Assembly: GCA_947497185.1 (NCBI GenBank)
Contig: CANMFL010000004.1
Location: forward strand, 62,001-126,000
Source of the DNA: an uncultured Paracoccaceae bacterium
GTDB taxonomy: Bacteria > Pseudomonadota > Alphaproteobacteria > Rhodobacterales > Rhodobacteraceae
Length of the DNA: 64,000 nt
Direction: 5' to 3'
The notes below the pieces were generated by a model. It searched no databases and was not told the DNA's origin. It saw only the letters and a program-made list of their open reading frames with translations. Shown in pieces: positions 7,772 to 17,121 of the stretch. How positions within the stretch are numbered: position 1 is the first letter of the stretch; each line of letters starts with the position of its first letter. The position numbers and the translations under genes are program-made.

Positions 7772-9979
7772 ATGCCTTACGCCCAGACCGACAAGTCCCC
7801 CGAAATGCCATTCTTGGCGAACCCTGCCCCCGATGTGCGGACGCGGGAAAAGCTAGAGGGCGGGCAAGCGTTTAAACTGGTGACCGAATTTGATCCGGCG
7901 GGCGACCAGCCTAAAGCCATCAAAGAACTGTCCGAAGGCGTGATGACCGGCGAACAGAACCAAGTGCTGTTGGGCGCGACAGGCACCGGCAAAACGTTCA
8001 CCATGGCGAAAGTGATCGAAGAAACGCAGCGACCCGCGATTATTCTTGCGCCGAACAAGACGCTGGCGGCGCAATTATACGGCGAATTCAAAGGGTTCTT
8101 TCCCGAAAACGCCGTTGAGTATTTCGTAAGCTATTACGATTATTATCAGCCCGAGGCCTATGTTGCCCGCTCTGACACGTTCATCGAAAAAGAAAGCCAG
8201 ATTAACGAACAAATTGACCGGATGCGCCACTCTGCCACGCGGGCGCTGTTGGAACGCGATGATGTAATAATCGTGGCCTCTGTGTCGTGCATCTACGGTA
8301 TCGGCTCGGTCGAAACTTATGGGGCCATGACGCAGGACATCCACGTCGGGAAAACGTATGACCAACGCGGGATCATCGCTGATCTGGTGGCGCAACAATA
8401 CCGCCGGAACGATCAGGGTTTCCAGCGCGGCTGTTTCCGTGTGCGTGGCGATAGTCTGGAAGTCTGGCCCGCCCACCTTGATGATCGGGCATGGCAGCTG
8501 TCGTTTTTTGGCGAAGAGTTGGAAAGCATTACAGAATTCGACCCCCTGACAGGTCAGAAAACCGGCACCTTTGACAAGGTCCGCATCTACGCGAACTCGC
8601 ACTACGTGACGCCAAAACCGACGATGAACCAAGCCATCATCGGGATCAAAAAAGAACTGCGGATGCGGTTGGATCAACTCGTCGCCGAGGGTAAATTGCT
8701 CGAAGCGCAGCGGTTGGAGCAACGCTGTAACTTTGACCTTGAGATGCTTGAGGCGACGGGCGTTTGCAACGGGATCGAGAACTATTCGCGCTATCTGACT
8801 GGCCGCGCGCCGGGCGAGCCGCCCCCCACATTATTCGAATTCATCCCCGACAATGCCATTGTTTTTGCTGACGAATCTCACGTGTCCGTGCCGCAAATCG
8901 GCGGGATGTATAAGGGTGACTTTAGACGTAAAATGACGCTGGCCGAACACGGGTTCCGCCTGCCGTCATGCATGGACAACCGTCCGCTGAAATTCGAAGA
9001 ATGGGACGCGATGCGCCCGCAATCGGTCTTTGTCTCTGCGACGCCTAGCGCGTGGGAGTTGGATCAAGCGGGCGGCGTGTTTGCTGAACAAATCATTCGC
9101 CCGACTGGCCTGATTGATCCATTGATCGAAATCCGTCCTGTTGGAACGCAGGTGGACGATCTGCTGGACGAGGTCCGCAAAGTGACCGCCGCTGGCTACC
9201 GCACGCTGTGCACCACGTTAACCAAACGTATGGCCGAAGATCTGACCGAATATATGCACGAACAGGGCATTCGCGTGCGCTATATGCACTCGGATATCGA
9301 CACGATTGAACGCATCGAAATCCTGCGCGATCTGCGGCTTGGTGCCTTTGACGTCCTCATCGGGATTAACCTTTTGCGAGAGGGTCTCGACATTCCGGAA
9401 TGCGGTTTGGTGGCTATTCTAGACGCGGATAAGGAGGGCTTTTTGCGTTCTGAAACGTCGCTTGTGCAGACCATCGGTCGTGCCGCGCGAAACGCCGAAG
9501 GCCGCGTGATCATGTACGCCGACCCGATAACCGGATCGATGGAACGCGCGATGAAGGAAACCGAACGGCGTCGTGAAAAGCAGCAAGCCTATAATGTTGA
9601 ACACAATATCACGCCGCAAACCGTTAAGAAAAACGTCGAAGACATCTTGGCGGGCCTCTATAAAGGCGACGCTGATATGAACCGCGTCACCGCGAAGATC
9701 GATAACCCGCTGGCTGGCGGGAACCTGCAAACCGTGCTCGACGGGCTGCGGACCGACATGCGCAAAGCTGCTGAGAACCTTGAGTTTGAAGAGGCCGCGC
9801 GTCTGCGTGACGAGGTGAAACGCCTCGAAGCCGTCGATCTGGCCGTGTCCGACGACCCGCTTGCGCGGCAACAAGCCGTCGAAAAAGCGGTCGCCGATGC
9901 TGGTGTGAAGTCAGGGCGCAGTACAGGTGGTCGCGGCGGGATGCGCGGTGGTAAATCGCGTTATGGTGGTAAAAAATAG
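7772..9979 (+). CDS. uvrB: Excinuclease ABC subunit B (UvrB)
   Basis: DNA-damage recognition helicase of nucleotide excision repair. The 735 residues include Walker A GATGTGKT at residues 68-75, the damage-verifying beta-hairpin region [25 protein letters not shown], helicase motif blocks LREGLDIPE and QTIGRAARN, and a C-terminal UVR domain ([18 protein letters not shown]) that contacts UvrC. The extreme C-terminus is a Gly/Arg/Lys-rich tail ([21 protein letters not shown]). AGGAG precedes the ATG. I see no LexA-type GTTC-N7-GTTC site in the 160 bases upstream. Confidence 0.98.
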   Translation: MPYAQTDKSPEMPFLANPAPDVRTREKLEGGQAFKLVTEFDPAGDQPKAIKELSEGVMTGEQNQVLLGATGTGKTFTMAKVIEETQRPAIILAPNKTLAAQLYGEFKGFFPENAVEYFVSYYDYYQPEAYVARSDTFIEKESQINEQIDRMRHSATRALLERDDVIIVASVSCIYGIGSVETYGAMTQDIHVGKTYDQRGIIADLVAQQYRRNDQGFQRGCFRVRGDSLEVWPAHLDDRAWQLSFFGEELESITEFDPLTGQKTGTFDKVRIYANSHYVTPKPTMNQAIIGIKKELRMRLDQLVAEGKLLEAQRLEQRCNFDLEMLEATGVCNGIENYSRYLTGRAPGEPPPTLFEFIPDNAIVFADESHVSVPQIGGMYKGDFRRKMTLAEHGFRLPSCMDNRPLKFEEWDAMRPQSVFVSATPSAWELDQAGGVFAEQIIRPTGLIDPLIEIRPVGTQVDDLLDEVRKVTAAGYRTLCTTLTKRMAEDLTEYMHEQGIRVRYMHSDIDTIERIEILRDLRLGAFDVLIGINLLREGLDIPECGLVAILDADKEGFLRSETSLVQTIGRAARNAEGRVIMYADPITGSMERAMKETERRREKQQAYNVEHNITPQTVKKNVEDILAGLYKGDADMNRVTAKIDNPLAGGNLQTVLDGLRTDMRKAAENLEFEEAARLRDEVKRLEAVDLAVSDDPLARQQAVEKAVADAGVKSGRSTGGRGGMRGGKSRYGGKK

Positions 9980-9981
9980 GG

Positions 9982-10500
9982 TCAGGCCTTGAACGGCCGC
10001 GCCCATTTCACCGATCCGTCCTGCCATTTACCGCGCACCAGTGTGCCCTTTTTGGCGGCATGTGGGAACTTGACCCGCCAGTCTCGGAATCGGTCGTTTG
10101 TGACAATGCGAAAACCGTGATCAGTCGCGAACATCAGGATGGATTCATCGGCCACCACGCCACTGGAAACCACACAAATGTGGTCAAACCGGACCTGGAT
10201 TATTGGCGCGAGCGTTTCCTCAGTGTAGTAGCGCTCGCCCACCTTATACCCCACATTTGCGTCAAAAAACACAATTGGGGCATAGCCAGCCTTCTCAATA
10301 CTGCGCAAAACATCGGCTAACACCTTGAGCGACGGCTTGCCGCTCCAATACATAACATTGGACCCGTCCACGACAATCGCATTGCTGGGAGGACCTTCCT
10401 CTGTGACATCAATATCAGGCGCGGCCTGCCTACGTGACAGCAGGATGAGGACGACAAAAACGATAGCCGCAGGGGCCAAGATCAGCAGGTCAGAATACAT
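9982..10500 (-). CDS. Membrane-anchored NYN/Zc3h12a-type ribonuclease domain protein
   Basis: 172 residues. Residues about 4-22 form a single transmembrane helix (LLILAPAAIVFVVLILL), followed by a cytoplasmic PIN-like NYN domain of the Zc3h12a RNase type. Acidic motifs expected for metal-dependent nuclease activity are present: VVDGSNVMYW, FFDANVGY, VADESILMFA and TNDRFRDW. The domain is close in type to the endoribonuclease of eukaryotic Regnase-1; bacterial targets are unknown. It converges on uvrB with a 2-base gap and is followed on the same strand, 36 bases upstream, by the HisD-like gene. Domain call good; RNase activity inferred. Confidence 0.85.
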   Translation of the reverse strand: MYSDLLILAPAAIVFVVLILLSRRQAAPDIDVTEEGPPSNAIVVDGSNVMYWSGKPSLKVLADVLRSIEKAGYAPIVFFDANVGYKVGERYYTEETLAPIIQVRFDHICVVSSGVVADESILMFATDHGFRIVTNDRFRDWRVKFPHAAKKGTLVRGKWQDGSVKWARPFKA

Positions 10501-10536
10501 GCCGCATTTGGATCACCCGCGTAAGAAAATGCAACC

Positions 10537-11844
10537 TTAGTGTGCAACTTCACCTAACTCAAAGGTCTCATCCGGAAAGAATTTCGCGAGACGGATATCA
10601 GCGCTGCGTGCGTGACCTTCCATGCCTTCCATGCGCGAAATACGGGCTGTTGTTTCTGCGACGGATTTCGCCGCATCACGGGTGGACCGCTGCCAAGTCA
10701 CTGTTTTCATGAACTTCCCGACGAACAACCCGCCTGTGTACCGCGCAGCCCCCGATGTCGGCAGCACGTGGTTCGGCCCTGCCGCTTTGTCGCCGAACGC
10801 CACTGTCGTTTCTTCGCCCAAGAACAAAGACCCGTAGTTCGACAATCGTGACAACCACCAGTCCAGATCCCCGCACATCACAGTCAAATGTTCCGGCGCG
10901 ATGCGGTCGGATTCCAGAGCGATTTCTTCGCGGTTTTCGCACAGGATCACCTCTGCATAATCGCGCCATGCGGCCCGTGCGCTATCCGCGTTCATCTGCG
11001 GCAATGCCTCGATCAAGGCTGGTACGCGGGCGATAACCTGTTCGGCCAATGCGCGGTCATCCGTGACCAACCACACAGGCGAATTCGGCCCATGCTCCGC
11101 CTGCCCCACCAGATCAACCGCGACGATTTCAGGGTCCGCTGTGCTATCCGCCAACACCAGCGAATCCGTAGGACCGGCCACCATATCGATGCCAACCTGA
11201 CCGAACAAAACCCGTTTTGCTTCAGCTACATACGCGTTGCCCGGCCCGACCAAAATATCCGCTTTCGGTAGTCCAAATAGCCCCGTCGCCATCGTCGCCA
11301 CAGCCTGTACGCCACCCATATTCAAGATCGTATCCGCGCCGCAAAGGTCCATCGCGTAGAGAATTGCGTCGGGGATGCCCTTGCCCGGTGTCGGCGGCGA
11401 ACAGGCGATCACGTGGCCCACGCCAGCCGCTTTTGCGGTGGTCACGGTCATAATCGCCGACGCGATATGCGCGTAACGGCCACCGGGTACGTAGCAGCCA
11501 GCCGCGTTTACCGGAATTTGTTTTTGCCCGGCGACCAAGCCCGGCATGATTTCGACCTGCGTGTCCACAATCGTTTCGCGCTGTGCAGCGGCGAATTTGC
11601 GAACGTTCGTGTGGGCGAATTGAATGTCTTGTTTCACCTGCTCGGGCAGTCGCGCTGATGCCGCGTCAATGTCTGCGCGGGATGCGATGATCGGGCCGTC
11701 CCATTTATCAAACCGCTTGGCCAATTCTTGGGCTGCGGCCTCGCCACCTTTTTTGATTTCGTCCAGCAGTTGGCGCACCACGACGCTCACGTCTGCGTGG
11801 TCTTCTTCGGCGGTCCGGCTTGCGGTCTTTAGGTACTCGGCCAT
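10537..11844 (-). CDS. hpsN: HisD-family dehydrogenase, probable sulfopropanediol 3-dehydrogenase (HpsN)
   Basis: 435 residues from the ATG at 11844, with AAGGAG seven bases upstream. The fold is histidinol dehydrogenase: PGGRYAHIASAIMT, MGGVQAVATMA, GPGNAYVAEAKR, IDMVAGPTDSLVLAD, GQAEHGPNSPVWLVT and APEHLTVM carry the zinc and substrate-site blocks. It departs from biosynthetic HisD in GQAEHGPNS (HisD usually SQAEHDP) and in the C-terminal ARYTGGLFVGKFMKTVTWQ. Those variants resemble HpsN, which oxidises 2,3-dihydroxypropane-1-sulfonate to sulfolactate. Location directly after tauC in a sulfonate cluster supports this. Sulfolactate lyase genes (suyAB) are not in the window. A true HisD or another sulfonate-alcohol dehydrogenase remains possible. 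Confidence 0.72.
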   Translation of the reverse strand: MAEYLKTASRTAEEDHADVSVVVRQLLDEIKKGGEAAAQELAKRFDKWDGPIIASRADIDAASARLPEQVKQDIQFAHTNVRKFAAAQRETIVDTQVEIMPGLVAGQKQIPVNAAGCYVPGGRYAHIASAIMTVTTAKAAGVGHVIACSPPTPGKGIPDAILYAMDLCGADTILNMGGVQAVATMATGLFGLPKADILVGPGNAYVAEAKRVLFGQVGIDMVAGPTDSLVLADSTADPEIVAVDLVGQAEHGPNSPVWLVTDDRALAEQVIARVPALIEALPQMNADSARAAWRDYAEVILCENREEIALESDRIAPEHLTVMCGDLDWWLSRLSNYGSLFLGEETTVAFGDKAAGPNHVLPTSGAARYTGGLFVGKFMKTVTWQRSTRDAAKSVAETTARISRMEGMEGHARSADIRLAKFFPDETFELGEVAH

Positions 11845-11886
11845 GCAATTTCTCCTTACTGGTATGGGGTCACATGGCCACGGCAC

Positions 11887-11920
11887 AGCAAAAAGGCAAA
11901 GGGCGAAAACCCTTTGCCTT
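11887..11920 (-). terminator. Intrinsic terminator between tauC and the HisD-like gene
   Basis: On the minus strand AAGGCAAAGGG, loop TTTTCG, CCCTTTGCCTT, then TTTGCTG: an 11-bp perfect stem with a T-run. It would separate transcription of tauABC from the HisD-like gene, or reduce read-through. Confidence 0.85.
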
Positions 11921-11969
11921 GCTGTGTTTCGGTTGGCTGAAATCCGGTTTTGGAAATCCGAGGGGTGCG

Positions 11970-13304
11970 TTAACCTTTACCCTTCCAAGGGACCAACCAC
12001 CGCTCGGCCCAGCGCATCAGCATGTCGATGGTAAAGCCGATCACGCCGATCAAAATGATCCCCATCAGCACGATATCCGTTGATTGGAATTTGGACGCGA
12101 CCATGATCATCATGCCTGCACCCTTTTCCGCCGCGACCAATTCAGCCGCAACAACGGTGCCCCAACAGACGCCCATCGCGACGCGCGCGCCGGTGAAAAT
12201 CTCGGGCAAAGAGTTCGGAATGATGACGTAGCGCATGATTTGCCACTTCGATGCACCCAGCGAATAGGCCGCGTGGACCTTGGAGATACGCACGCCAGAC
12301 ACGCCGGATCGGGCAGCAATCGCCATAATCCAAAGGGCTGCGAGGAACAGCAGGATGATTTTCCCGACCTCACCAATCCCCGCCCAGATGATTACCAGCG
12401 GGATCAAGGCGAGCGGCGGCACGGGGCGCATGAATTCTACAATCGGATCGAACCAACCACGGAACCAGTTCGACAGCCCCATCGCATAGCCCAACGGAAT
12501 GCCGACAATCGCGCCAAGGATAAAGCCCACGATCACGCGGAACAGAGAGAAGCCAAGGTGTTCCGCCAAGGTTGAGTTCCGATAGCCTTCGGTGGCGATT
12601 TCGGTCAGGCGCGCCCAGACTGCTTCAGGGGCGGGCAGCCAGATCGGCTCCATCTGAACGCCTTTTGCGGGATACACGTTAGGCGTGCCTTTGCCTGATA
12701 ATTCAACGCGACCGAAGTCGGTGCTGACCGACCCACCCGGCGCAATCGCCACGCCATTGATCGCTGTGATTGTCGCATCTTGGTCGCGCCCGATCTCGTC
12801 GTTTTCATCGACGCGCAACAACCCAGACCGATATGCGGCCAGTGCGATACTATCGTTTTTGGCAAATCCGTCGCCGGGGTCGACTTCAGGCGCATCAACC
12901 GTCGCGCCGGTCTCGTAGACAACAACCGTTACGGTTGCATCATCGCTTTGCCCGTCAGGTGTTGTGACTGTGTATGTGAACGACCCTTCGCCCGTAAACG
13001 CCCCCGGTGCATGCATGAATGACGGCAAGATTTTAGATCCGGTAAACGCCCCCCACAGCACGAAAATCAACACAATCGACACCACAGACGCGACCGTATT
13101 CGATGTCACAGCGCTTTCATCGCCGAATGTTACTGTCTTCAACGATCCATAGTCATGTTTTGGCGTCACAAAGCGTTTCACCGCTTGCCAGACAAACGAG
13201 AAAGCAAGGATCAGCAGGATGTAGCCAAGGACATAAGGCAACGCATAAAACAGCGTTTGCAATACGGCGACAAGTTCAGCGCTAAGTTGTGAAATGATAT
13301 CCAT
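11970..13304 (-). CDS. tauC: Taurine ABC transporter permease TauC with extra N-terminal/periplasmic segment
   Basis: 444 residues from the ATG at 13304, which overlaps the tauB stop (TAATG) and has GGAGG upstream. The C-terminal ~240 residues are a standard BPD_transp_1 permease (LPAPEAVWARL, then five membrane helices and the EAA loop AYSLGASKWQIMRYVIIPNSLPEIFTG). Typical TauC is about 270 residues. Here an added N-terminal helix (about residues 18-40) and a second helix (about 70-88) are followed by roughly 110 extracytoplasmic residues including GSFTYTVTTPDGQSDDATVTVVV, which resembles a VCBS/cadherin-like beta strand unit. The transported ligand is inferred to be taurine from tauA and the adjacent catabolic genes. 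Confidence 0.88.
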   Translation of the reverse strand: MDIISQLSAELVAVLQTLFYALPYVLGYILLILAFSFVWQAVKRFVTPKHDYGSLKTVTFGDESAVTSNTVASVVSIVLIFVLWGAFTGSKILPSFMHAPGAFTGEGSFTYTVTTPDGQSDDATVTVVVYETGATVDAPEVDPGDGFAKNDSIALAAYRSGLLRVDENDEIGRDQDATITAINGVAIAPGGSVSTDFGRVELSGKGTPNVYPAKGVQMEPIWLPAPEAVWARLTEIATEGYRNSTLAEHLGFSLFRVIVGFILGAIVGIPLGYAMGLSNWFRGWFDPIVEFMRPVPPLALIPLVIIWAGIGEVGKIILLFLAALWIMAIAARSGVSGVRISKVHAAYSLGASKWQIMRYVIIPNSLPEIFTGARVAMGVCWGTVVAAELVAAEKGAGMMIMVASKFQSTDIVLMGIILIGVIGFTIDMLMRWAERWLVPWKGKG

Positions 13305-14107
13305 TACGCACCCTCCTTCCGGCCCATGATTTCTTCTTCCATGTCCCAAATCATGCCCAGAATTTCCTCACGGACCTCGGCGAACTGTGGTTCTTTTTTG
13401 ACGAACCGCAGGTCTTGATCGACGCCCATTTCCGCAAATGGCAGGCGATATTCTTTATGAATACGTCCCGGACGCGGGGCCATAACCAGTAGCCGCTCGC
13501 CCAAAAGCAGCGCTTCTTCGACCGAATGCGTAATCAGGATGATCGTTTTGCCAGTCTCTTTCCACAACTTGAGGACGAGTCCCTGCATCTTTTCGCGGGT
13601 CAACGCATCAAGCGCACCCAGCGGTTCATCCATCAAAATCACGTCAGGTTCATTCGCCAGACAGCGGGCCAAAGCCACACGCTGCTGCATCCCGCCGGAC
13701 AATTCGTAGACGGCTTTTTCCTTGAAATCGCTCAAGCCCACGACATCCAGCAGGTGATCCACGATTTCGCGTTTCTGGCCTTGGGCCATGCCCTTCATTT
13801 TCGGGCCAAATCCGACGTTTTCACGCACCGACATCCATTCGAACAATGCGCCCTGTTGAAACACCATACCACGTTCCGCGCCAGGGCCCTGAACCGTGTT
13901 TCCGTTCAAAACGATCTTGCCCTCAGTCGGTGCCAAAAAGCCCGCGACGATGTTCAAAAGTGTTGTTTTACCGCACCCTGATGGCCCAAGAACCGACAGC
14001 AGCTCTCCTGCTTTCAGGTCAAGCGAGACGTCTTTCAGCGCCTGAACCGAACTGCCGTTCGGCAAATCAAAACGCATGGATATATTATCAATCTGCAATC
14101 CAGACAT
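13304..14107 (-). CDS. tauB: Taurine ABC transporter ATP-binding protein TauB
   Basis: 267 residues. Walker A GPSGCGKTT lies at residues 41-49, the ABC signature LSGGMQQRVALARCLA and Walker B VILMDEPLGALD follow, and ITHSVEEALLLGERLLVMAPRPGR is the nitrate/taurine-family H-loop region. It energises uptake through TauC from the periplasmic binding protein TauA. The stop codon overlaps the tauC start by one base, indicating translational coupling. The C-terminus (MIWDMEEEIMGRKEGA) is acidic and slightly longer than in E. coli TauB. Confidence 0.95.
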   Translation of the reverse strand: MSGLQIDNISMRFDLPNGSSVQALKDVSLDLKAGELLSVLGPSGCGKTTLLNIVAGFLAPTEGKIVLNGNTVQGPGAERGMVFQQGALFEWMSVRENVGFGPKMKGMAQGQKREIVDHLLDVVGLSDFKEKAVYELSGGMQQRVALARCLANEPDVILMDEPLGALDALTREKMQGLVLKLWKETGKTIILITHSVEEALLLGERLLVMAPRPGRIHKEYRLPFAEMGVDQDLRFVKKEPQFAEVREEILGMIWDMEEEIMGRKEGA

Positions 14108-14178
14108 ACCCTGCTCCCTGTTGTAGTTTTTTGTGAAACCCCGAGAGTGTTCAGTGCTTCATCTTGAAAATGGCAATA

Positions 14179-14204
14179 AGGGCGCAACATTCCTGCCGCG
14201 CCCT
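14179..14204 (-). terminator. Hairpin between tauA and tauB
   Basis: AGGGCGC (14179-14185) pairs with GCGCCCT (14198-14204), 12-base loop. There is no strong T-run on the minus side, so it is more likely a partial terminator or 3'-end stabiliser that lets tauA be expressed above tauBC, as is common for binding-protein genes. Confidence 0.55.
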
Positions 14205-14215
14205 CAGCATTTCTT

Positions 14216-15217
14216 TTATTCCACTGCGGACAATGGACCGATGTTCACAGTGCCCTCGTAGTCGCCCAGCGCAGACGGGATCGAACCGGATTCAACGAAG
14301 ACGTCAGCGACGCCTTTCATGAATGCAGGGGCCGCGCCGCCAAGCCATGCGCCTGACAGCTGCTCTTCAACTGTTGGGAACACGAATGTGGCCAAAGATG
14401 CGGCAGCCGCTTCAACGTCCATACCGGAATCGGCGGCGATCGCTGCCAGCATTTCCGCTTCGTTTTCGCCCGAAGCCCATGCTGCGTTTGCGTCAGCTGT
14501 GACCTGCAAGAATGCCGTCACCATTTCAGGGTTTTCCACGACGAATGACGTCGGACCAGTTGTGGCGTCGAATACCAGAATGCCCAGTGCTTCTTTTTCA
14601 GCGCCTGTCAGCAGCACATTGCCGTGCTCTTTCATGCGGTTCAGCGCGCCGCCCCAGCCGCACGCCATGTCAACTTGACCCTGCGCAATCGCAGCCGCAC
14701 CCTCAGCAGGTGCCATATCCACGACATCCAGCGACGTTATATCAACGCCAAAATGGTCCATTTGACGCAAAAAGCTGTAGTGCGCAGCCGTGCCCAATGG
14801 AACGGCCACTTTTTTGCCAGTCAGTTCGCTCGCCGAGGCGGCATCAATCTCAAGTGCCGCGCTCACCACGCAGTTGTCGTTTTCAGAGTATGAAACGGCC
14901 ACATCCAGAACTTGCAAATCCTGACCTGCAGAGGTCGCAACCACAAACGGTGGAATGCCTTGCGACACGGACAGTTGCACGTCGCCAGACGCCATCGCGG
15001 CGGACATCGCAGTACCGGAATCGAACGACACCCAGTTCACTTTCGTGCCCATTGCCTCGTCGTAGGTTCCGTTCACTTTTGCGAATTGGAACGGCATTGG
15101 CCATTCAAGGAAATAGCCTACAGTAATTTCGCTATGGCCGTCTGCAAACGCAGCGGTTGCACCAGTCATCATCGCAACGCCAGCAGCGGCGCTCATGAGC
15201 TTGTTCGTTAAAGTCAT
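14216..15217 (-). CDS. tauA: Taurine ABC transporter substrate-binding protein TauA
   Basis: 333 residues from the ATG at 15217, with GGAG eight bases upstream. A Sec signal peptide ends near residue 25 (MSAAAGVAMMTGATAAFA, cleavage before DGHSEITVGYF). The mature protein is a SsuA/THI5-like binding protein: VGYFLEWPMPFQFAKVNGTYDEAMG, GTAMSAAMASGDVQLSVSQG, GKKVAVPLGTAAHYSF and CGWGGALNRM. It delivers taurine to TauBC. It is divergent from tpa across a 333-base intergenic region likely to hold both promoters. Confidence 0.93.
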   Translation of the reverse strand: MTLTNKLMSAAAGVAMMTGATAAFADGHSEITVGYFLEWPMPFQFAKVNGTYDEAMGTKVNWVSFDSGTAMSAAMASGDVQLSVSQGIPPFVVATSAGQDLQVLDVAVSYSENDNCVVSAALEIDAASASELTGKKVAVPLGTAAHYSFLRQMDHFGVDITSLDVVDMAPAEGAAAIAQGQVDMACGWGGALNRMKEHGNVLLTGAEKEALGILVFDATTGPTSFVVENPEMVTAFLQVTADANAAWASGENEAEMLAAIAADSGMDVEAAAASLATFVFPTVEEQLSGAWLGGAAPAFMKGVADVFVESGSIPSALGDYEGTVNIGPLSAVE

Positions 15218-15550
15218 CAATCGTTCTCCAAGTTGGTGGTCTTTGAGCGACCAGTTAGTCGGACAGGTGGACCCCGCCTCATCGGTCGAAGCTGACCACG
15301 AAAAAATCGATTTCGCTAGCCCTGTTCGAACACAAGTTTCGTTTCTCTAAAGCTTTGTTTCACGAAGCCTCAATGAGGTAAAACAAACATTACAAAGGAT
15401 CATCGGACTATGCACCATAGTATCTGGATATATGCATGCAGTCGCACTGGCGCTATCGAAATGCCGCCAACTTAGCCAAAGTCCACCACAGGCATCGGCA
15501 CGATCAATGGATTCGCGCCCCTGAAACCCATACAATTAAGGAGTGTCCCG
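15218..15550. promoter_or_regulatory. tauA-tpa divergent intergenic region
   Basis: About 333 bases with no gene. It contains a perfect inverted repeat ACTATG-CAC-CATAGT at 15407-15421 and two degenerate TauR-like sequences, CTGGATATAT (15424) and CTGGCGCTAT (15447), 23 bases apart. GTCCAC at 15481 may be another half-site. GTGGACC at 15267-15273 is near tauA. It must hold promoters in both directions, but I cannot assign -35/-10 boxes with confidence. Confidence 0.5.
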
Positions 15551-16933
15551 ATGGACGTCACGCTTTCCAATGATCCCGGCCATATTGTTGAAGCCGACCG
15601 CGCCCACATCTGGCACCATATGACCCAGCATAAACCTTACGACTCCGGTGTTGATCCACGGATCATGGTCGAAGGTAAGGGGATGAAAGTCTGGGATATC
15701 AAAGGCAAAGAGCACCTTGATGCGGTGTCCGGCGGCGTCTGGACCGTTAACGTTGGCTATGGCCGCGAGCGGATCGGCAAAGCGATCGCTGACCAAGTGA
15801 CCAAGATGTGCTTTTTCGGCGGAACCGCTGGCACCATTCCGGGCGCGCACTTTGCCGAGATGCTGATCGACAAGATGCCGGGATTGGACCGCGTTTACTA
15901 CGCAAACTCCGGTTCAGAGGCGAATGAAAAAGCCTTTAAAATGGTCCGCCAGATCAGTCACAAACACTACGGCGGCAAGAAATCCAAAATCCTGTACCGC
16001 GAACGCGACTACCACGGCACAACAATCGCCTGCCTGTCCGCTGGTGGCCAAGAAGAACGCAACGCGCAATACGGCCCGTTCACACCTGACTTCATCGCCG
16101 TTCCACATTGCCTTGAATACCGTAGCCAAGACGGCACAAGCGGCGAAGCCTACACCGCCGCGTCGCTCAAAGCGATTGAAGACGTGATCCTGCGCGAAGG
16201 CGCCGACACCATCGGATCAATCTGTCTCGAACCCATTACAGCGGGCGGCGGCATCATCGTGCCACCCGTTGGATACTGGGACGGCGTTCAAGAATTATGC
16301 AGCAAATACAACATTTTGCTGCACATCGACGAAGTCGTGTGCGGCGTTGGCCGGACGGGAACTTGGTTCGGATATCAGCAATTCGACGTCAAACCTGACA
16401 TCGTGACAATGGCCAAAGGCGTGGCATCCGGCTACGCCGCGATCTCGTGCTGCGTCACGACAAATGCCGTTTTCGATCAATTCAAAGACGACACCGATAA
16501 ACTGTCTATGTTCCGCGACATTTCCACCTTTGGCGGTTGCACAGGCGGGCCAGCAGCAGCCATCGAGAACATGCTAATCATCGAAGAAGAAGACCTGCGC
16601 GGCAATTCTGTCCGCACTGGTGAGCACCTGAAAAACAACCTCAACACTTTGATGGAAAAGCACAAATGGATCGGCGACGTGCGCGGCATGGGTCTGTTTG
16701 CAGGCGCTGAGCTGGTTGCGGATCGTGGCAGCAAAGAACCTGTTGACGAGAAACGCGTCGCGGCAATTGTCGCGGACTGCATGAACCAAGGCGTAATTAT
16801 TGGCGCGACGAACAAGTCACTGCCGGGCTTTAACAACACATTGATGTTTGCGCCTGCTTTGATCGCGACGCCTGACGATATTGACCACGTCACCGACGCA
16901 GTGGATCAGGCGATCACCCGCGTTCTGGGCTAA
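15551..16933 (+). CDS. tpa: Taurine:pyruvate aminotransferase
   Basis: A class-III PLP aminotransferase that converts taurine and pyruvate to sulfoacetaldehyde and alanine, the first catabolic step. The 460 residues include YYANSGSEANEKAFKM (cofactor phosphate binding), HIDEVVCGVGRTG with the conserved Asp 260, and MAKGVASGY with the PLP lysine at residue 289. The match over these blocks and the neighbours (tauABC, tauR, xsc) make this more specific than a generic omega-aminotransferase. AAGGAG sits 8 bases before the ATG. An intrinsic terminator follows its stop, so it is a separate unit from tauR. Confidence 0.95.
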   Translation: MDVTLSNDPGHIVEADRAHIWHHMTQHKPYDSGVDPRIMVEGKGMKVWDIKGKEHLDAVSGGVWTVNVGYGRERIGKAIADQVTKMCFFGGTAGTIPGAHFAEMLIDKMPGLDRVYYANSGSEANEKAFKMVRQISHKHYGGKKSKILYRERDYHGTTIACLSAGGQEERNAQYGPFTPDFIAVPHCLEYRSQDGTSGEAYTAASLKAIEDVILREGADTIGSICLEPITAGGGIIVPPVGYWDGVQELCSKYNILLHIDEVVCGVGRTGTWFGYQQFDVKPDIVTMAKGVASGYAAISCCVTTNAVFDQFKDDTDKLSMFRDISTFGGCTGGPAAAIENMLIIEEEDLRGNSVRTGEHLKNNLNTLMEKHKWIGDVRGMGLFAGAELVADRGSKEPVDEKRVAAIVADCMNQGVIIGATNKSLPGFNNTLMFAPALIATPDDIDHVTDAVDQAITRVLG

Positions 16934-16954
16934 ATTTGGGACGAACAGAAAACG

Positions 16955-16984
16955 GGGCGTCGCAGATCGCGGCGCCCTTTTTTG
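16955..16984 (+). terminator. Intrinsic terminator of tpa
   Basis: GGGCGTCGC, loop AGATC, GCGGCGCCC, then TTTTTT: a 9-bp stem with one wobble pair. Confidence 0.88.
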
Positions 16985-17046
16985 GTCCTAGATCGGGTGG
17001 CAAACACTACCCATAGGGATTCATCTCTTAGAAACCACCACGAACG

Positions 17047-17064
17047 CCTTCCCCGCGGGGAAGG
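17047..17064. repeat. 18-bp perfect palindrome upstream of tauR
   Basis: CCTTCCCCGCGGGGAAGG, followed by TTTCATC. Possibly an operator or a second hairpin after tpa. It does not resemble the TauR boxes nearby. Confidence 0.5.
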
Positions 17065-17121
17065 TTTCATCTGCAGTATTGGCGCAAACCCGCAAAAACG
17101 CGGACTTGTTTAGACCGCAAA

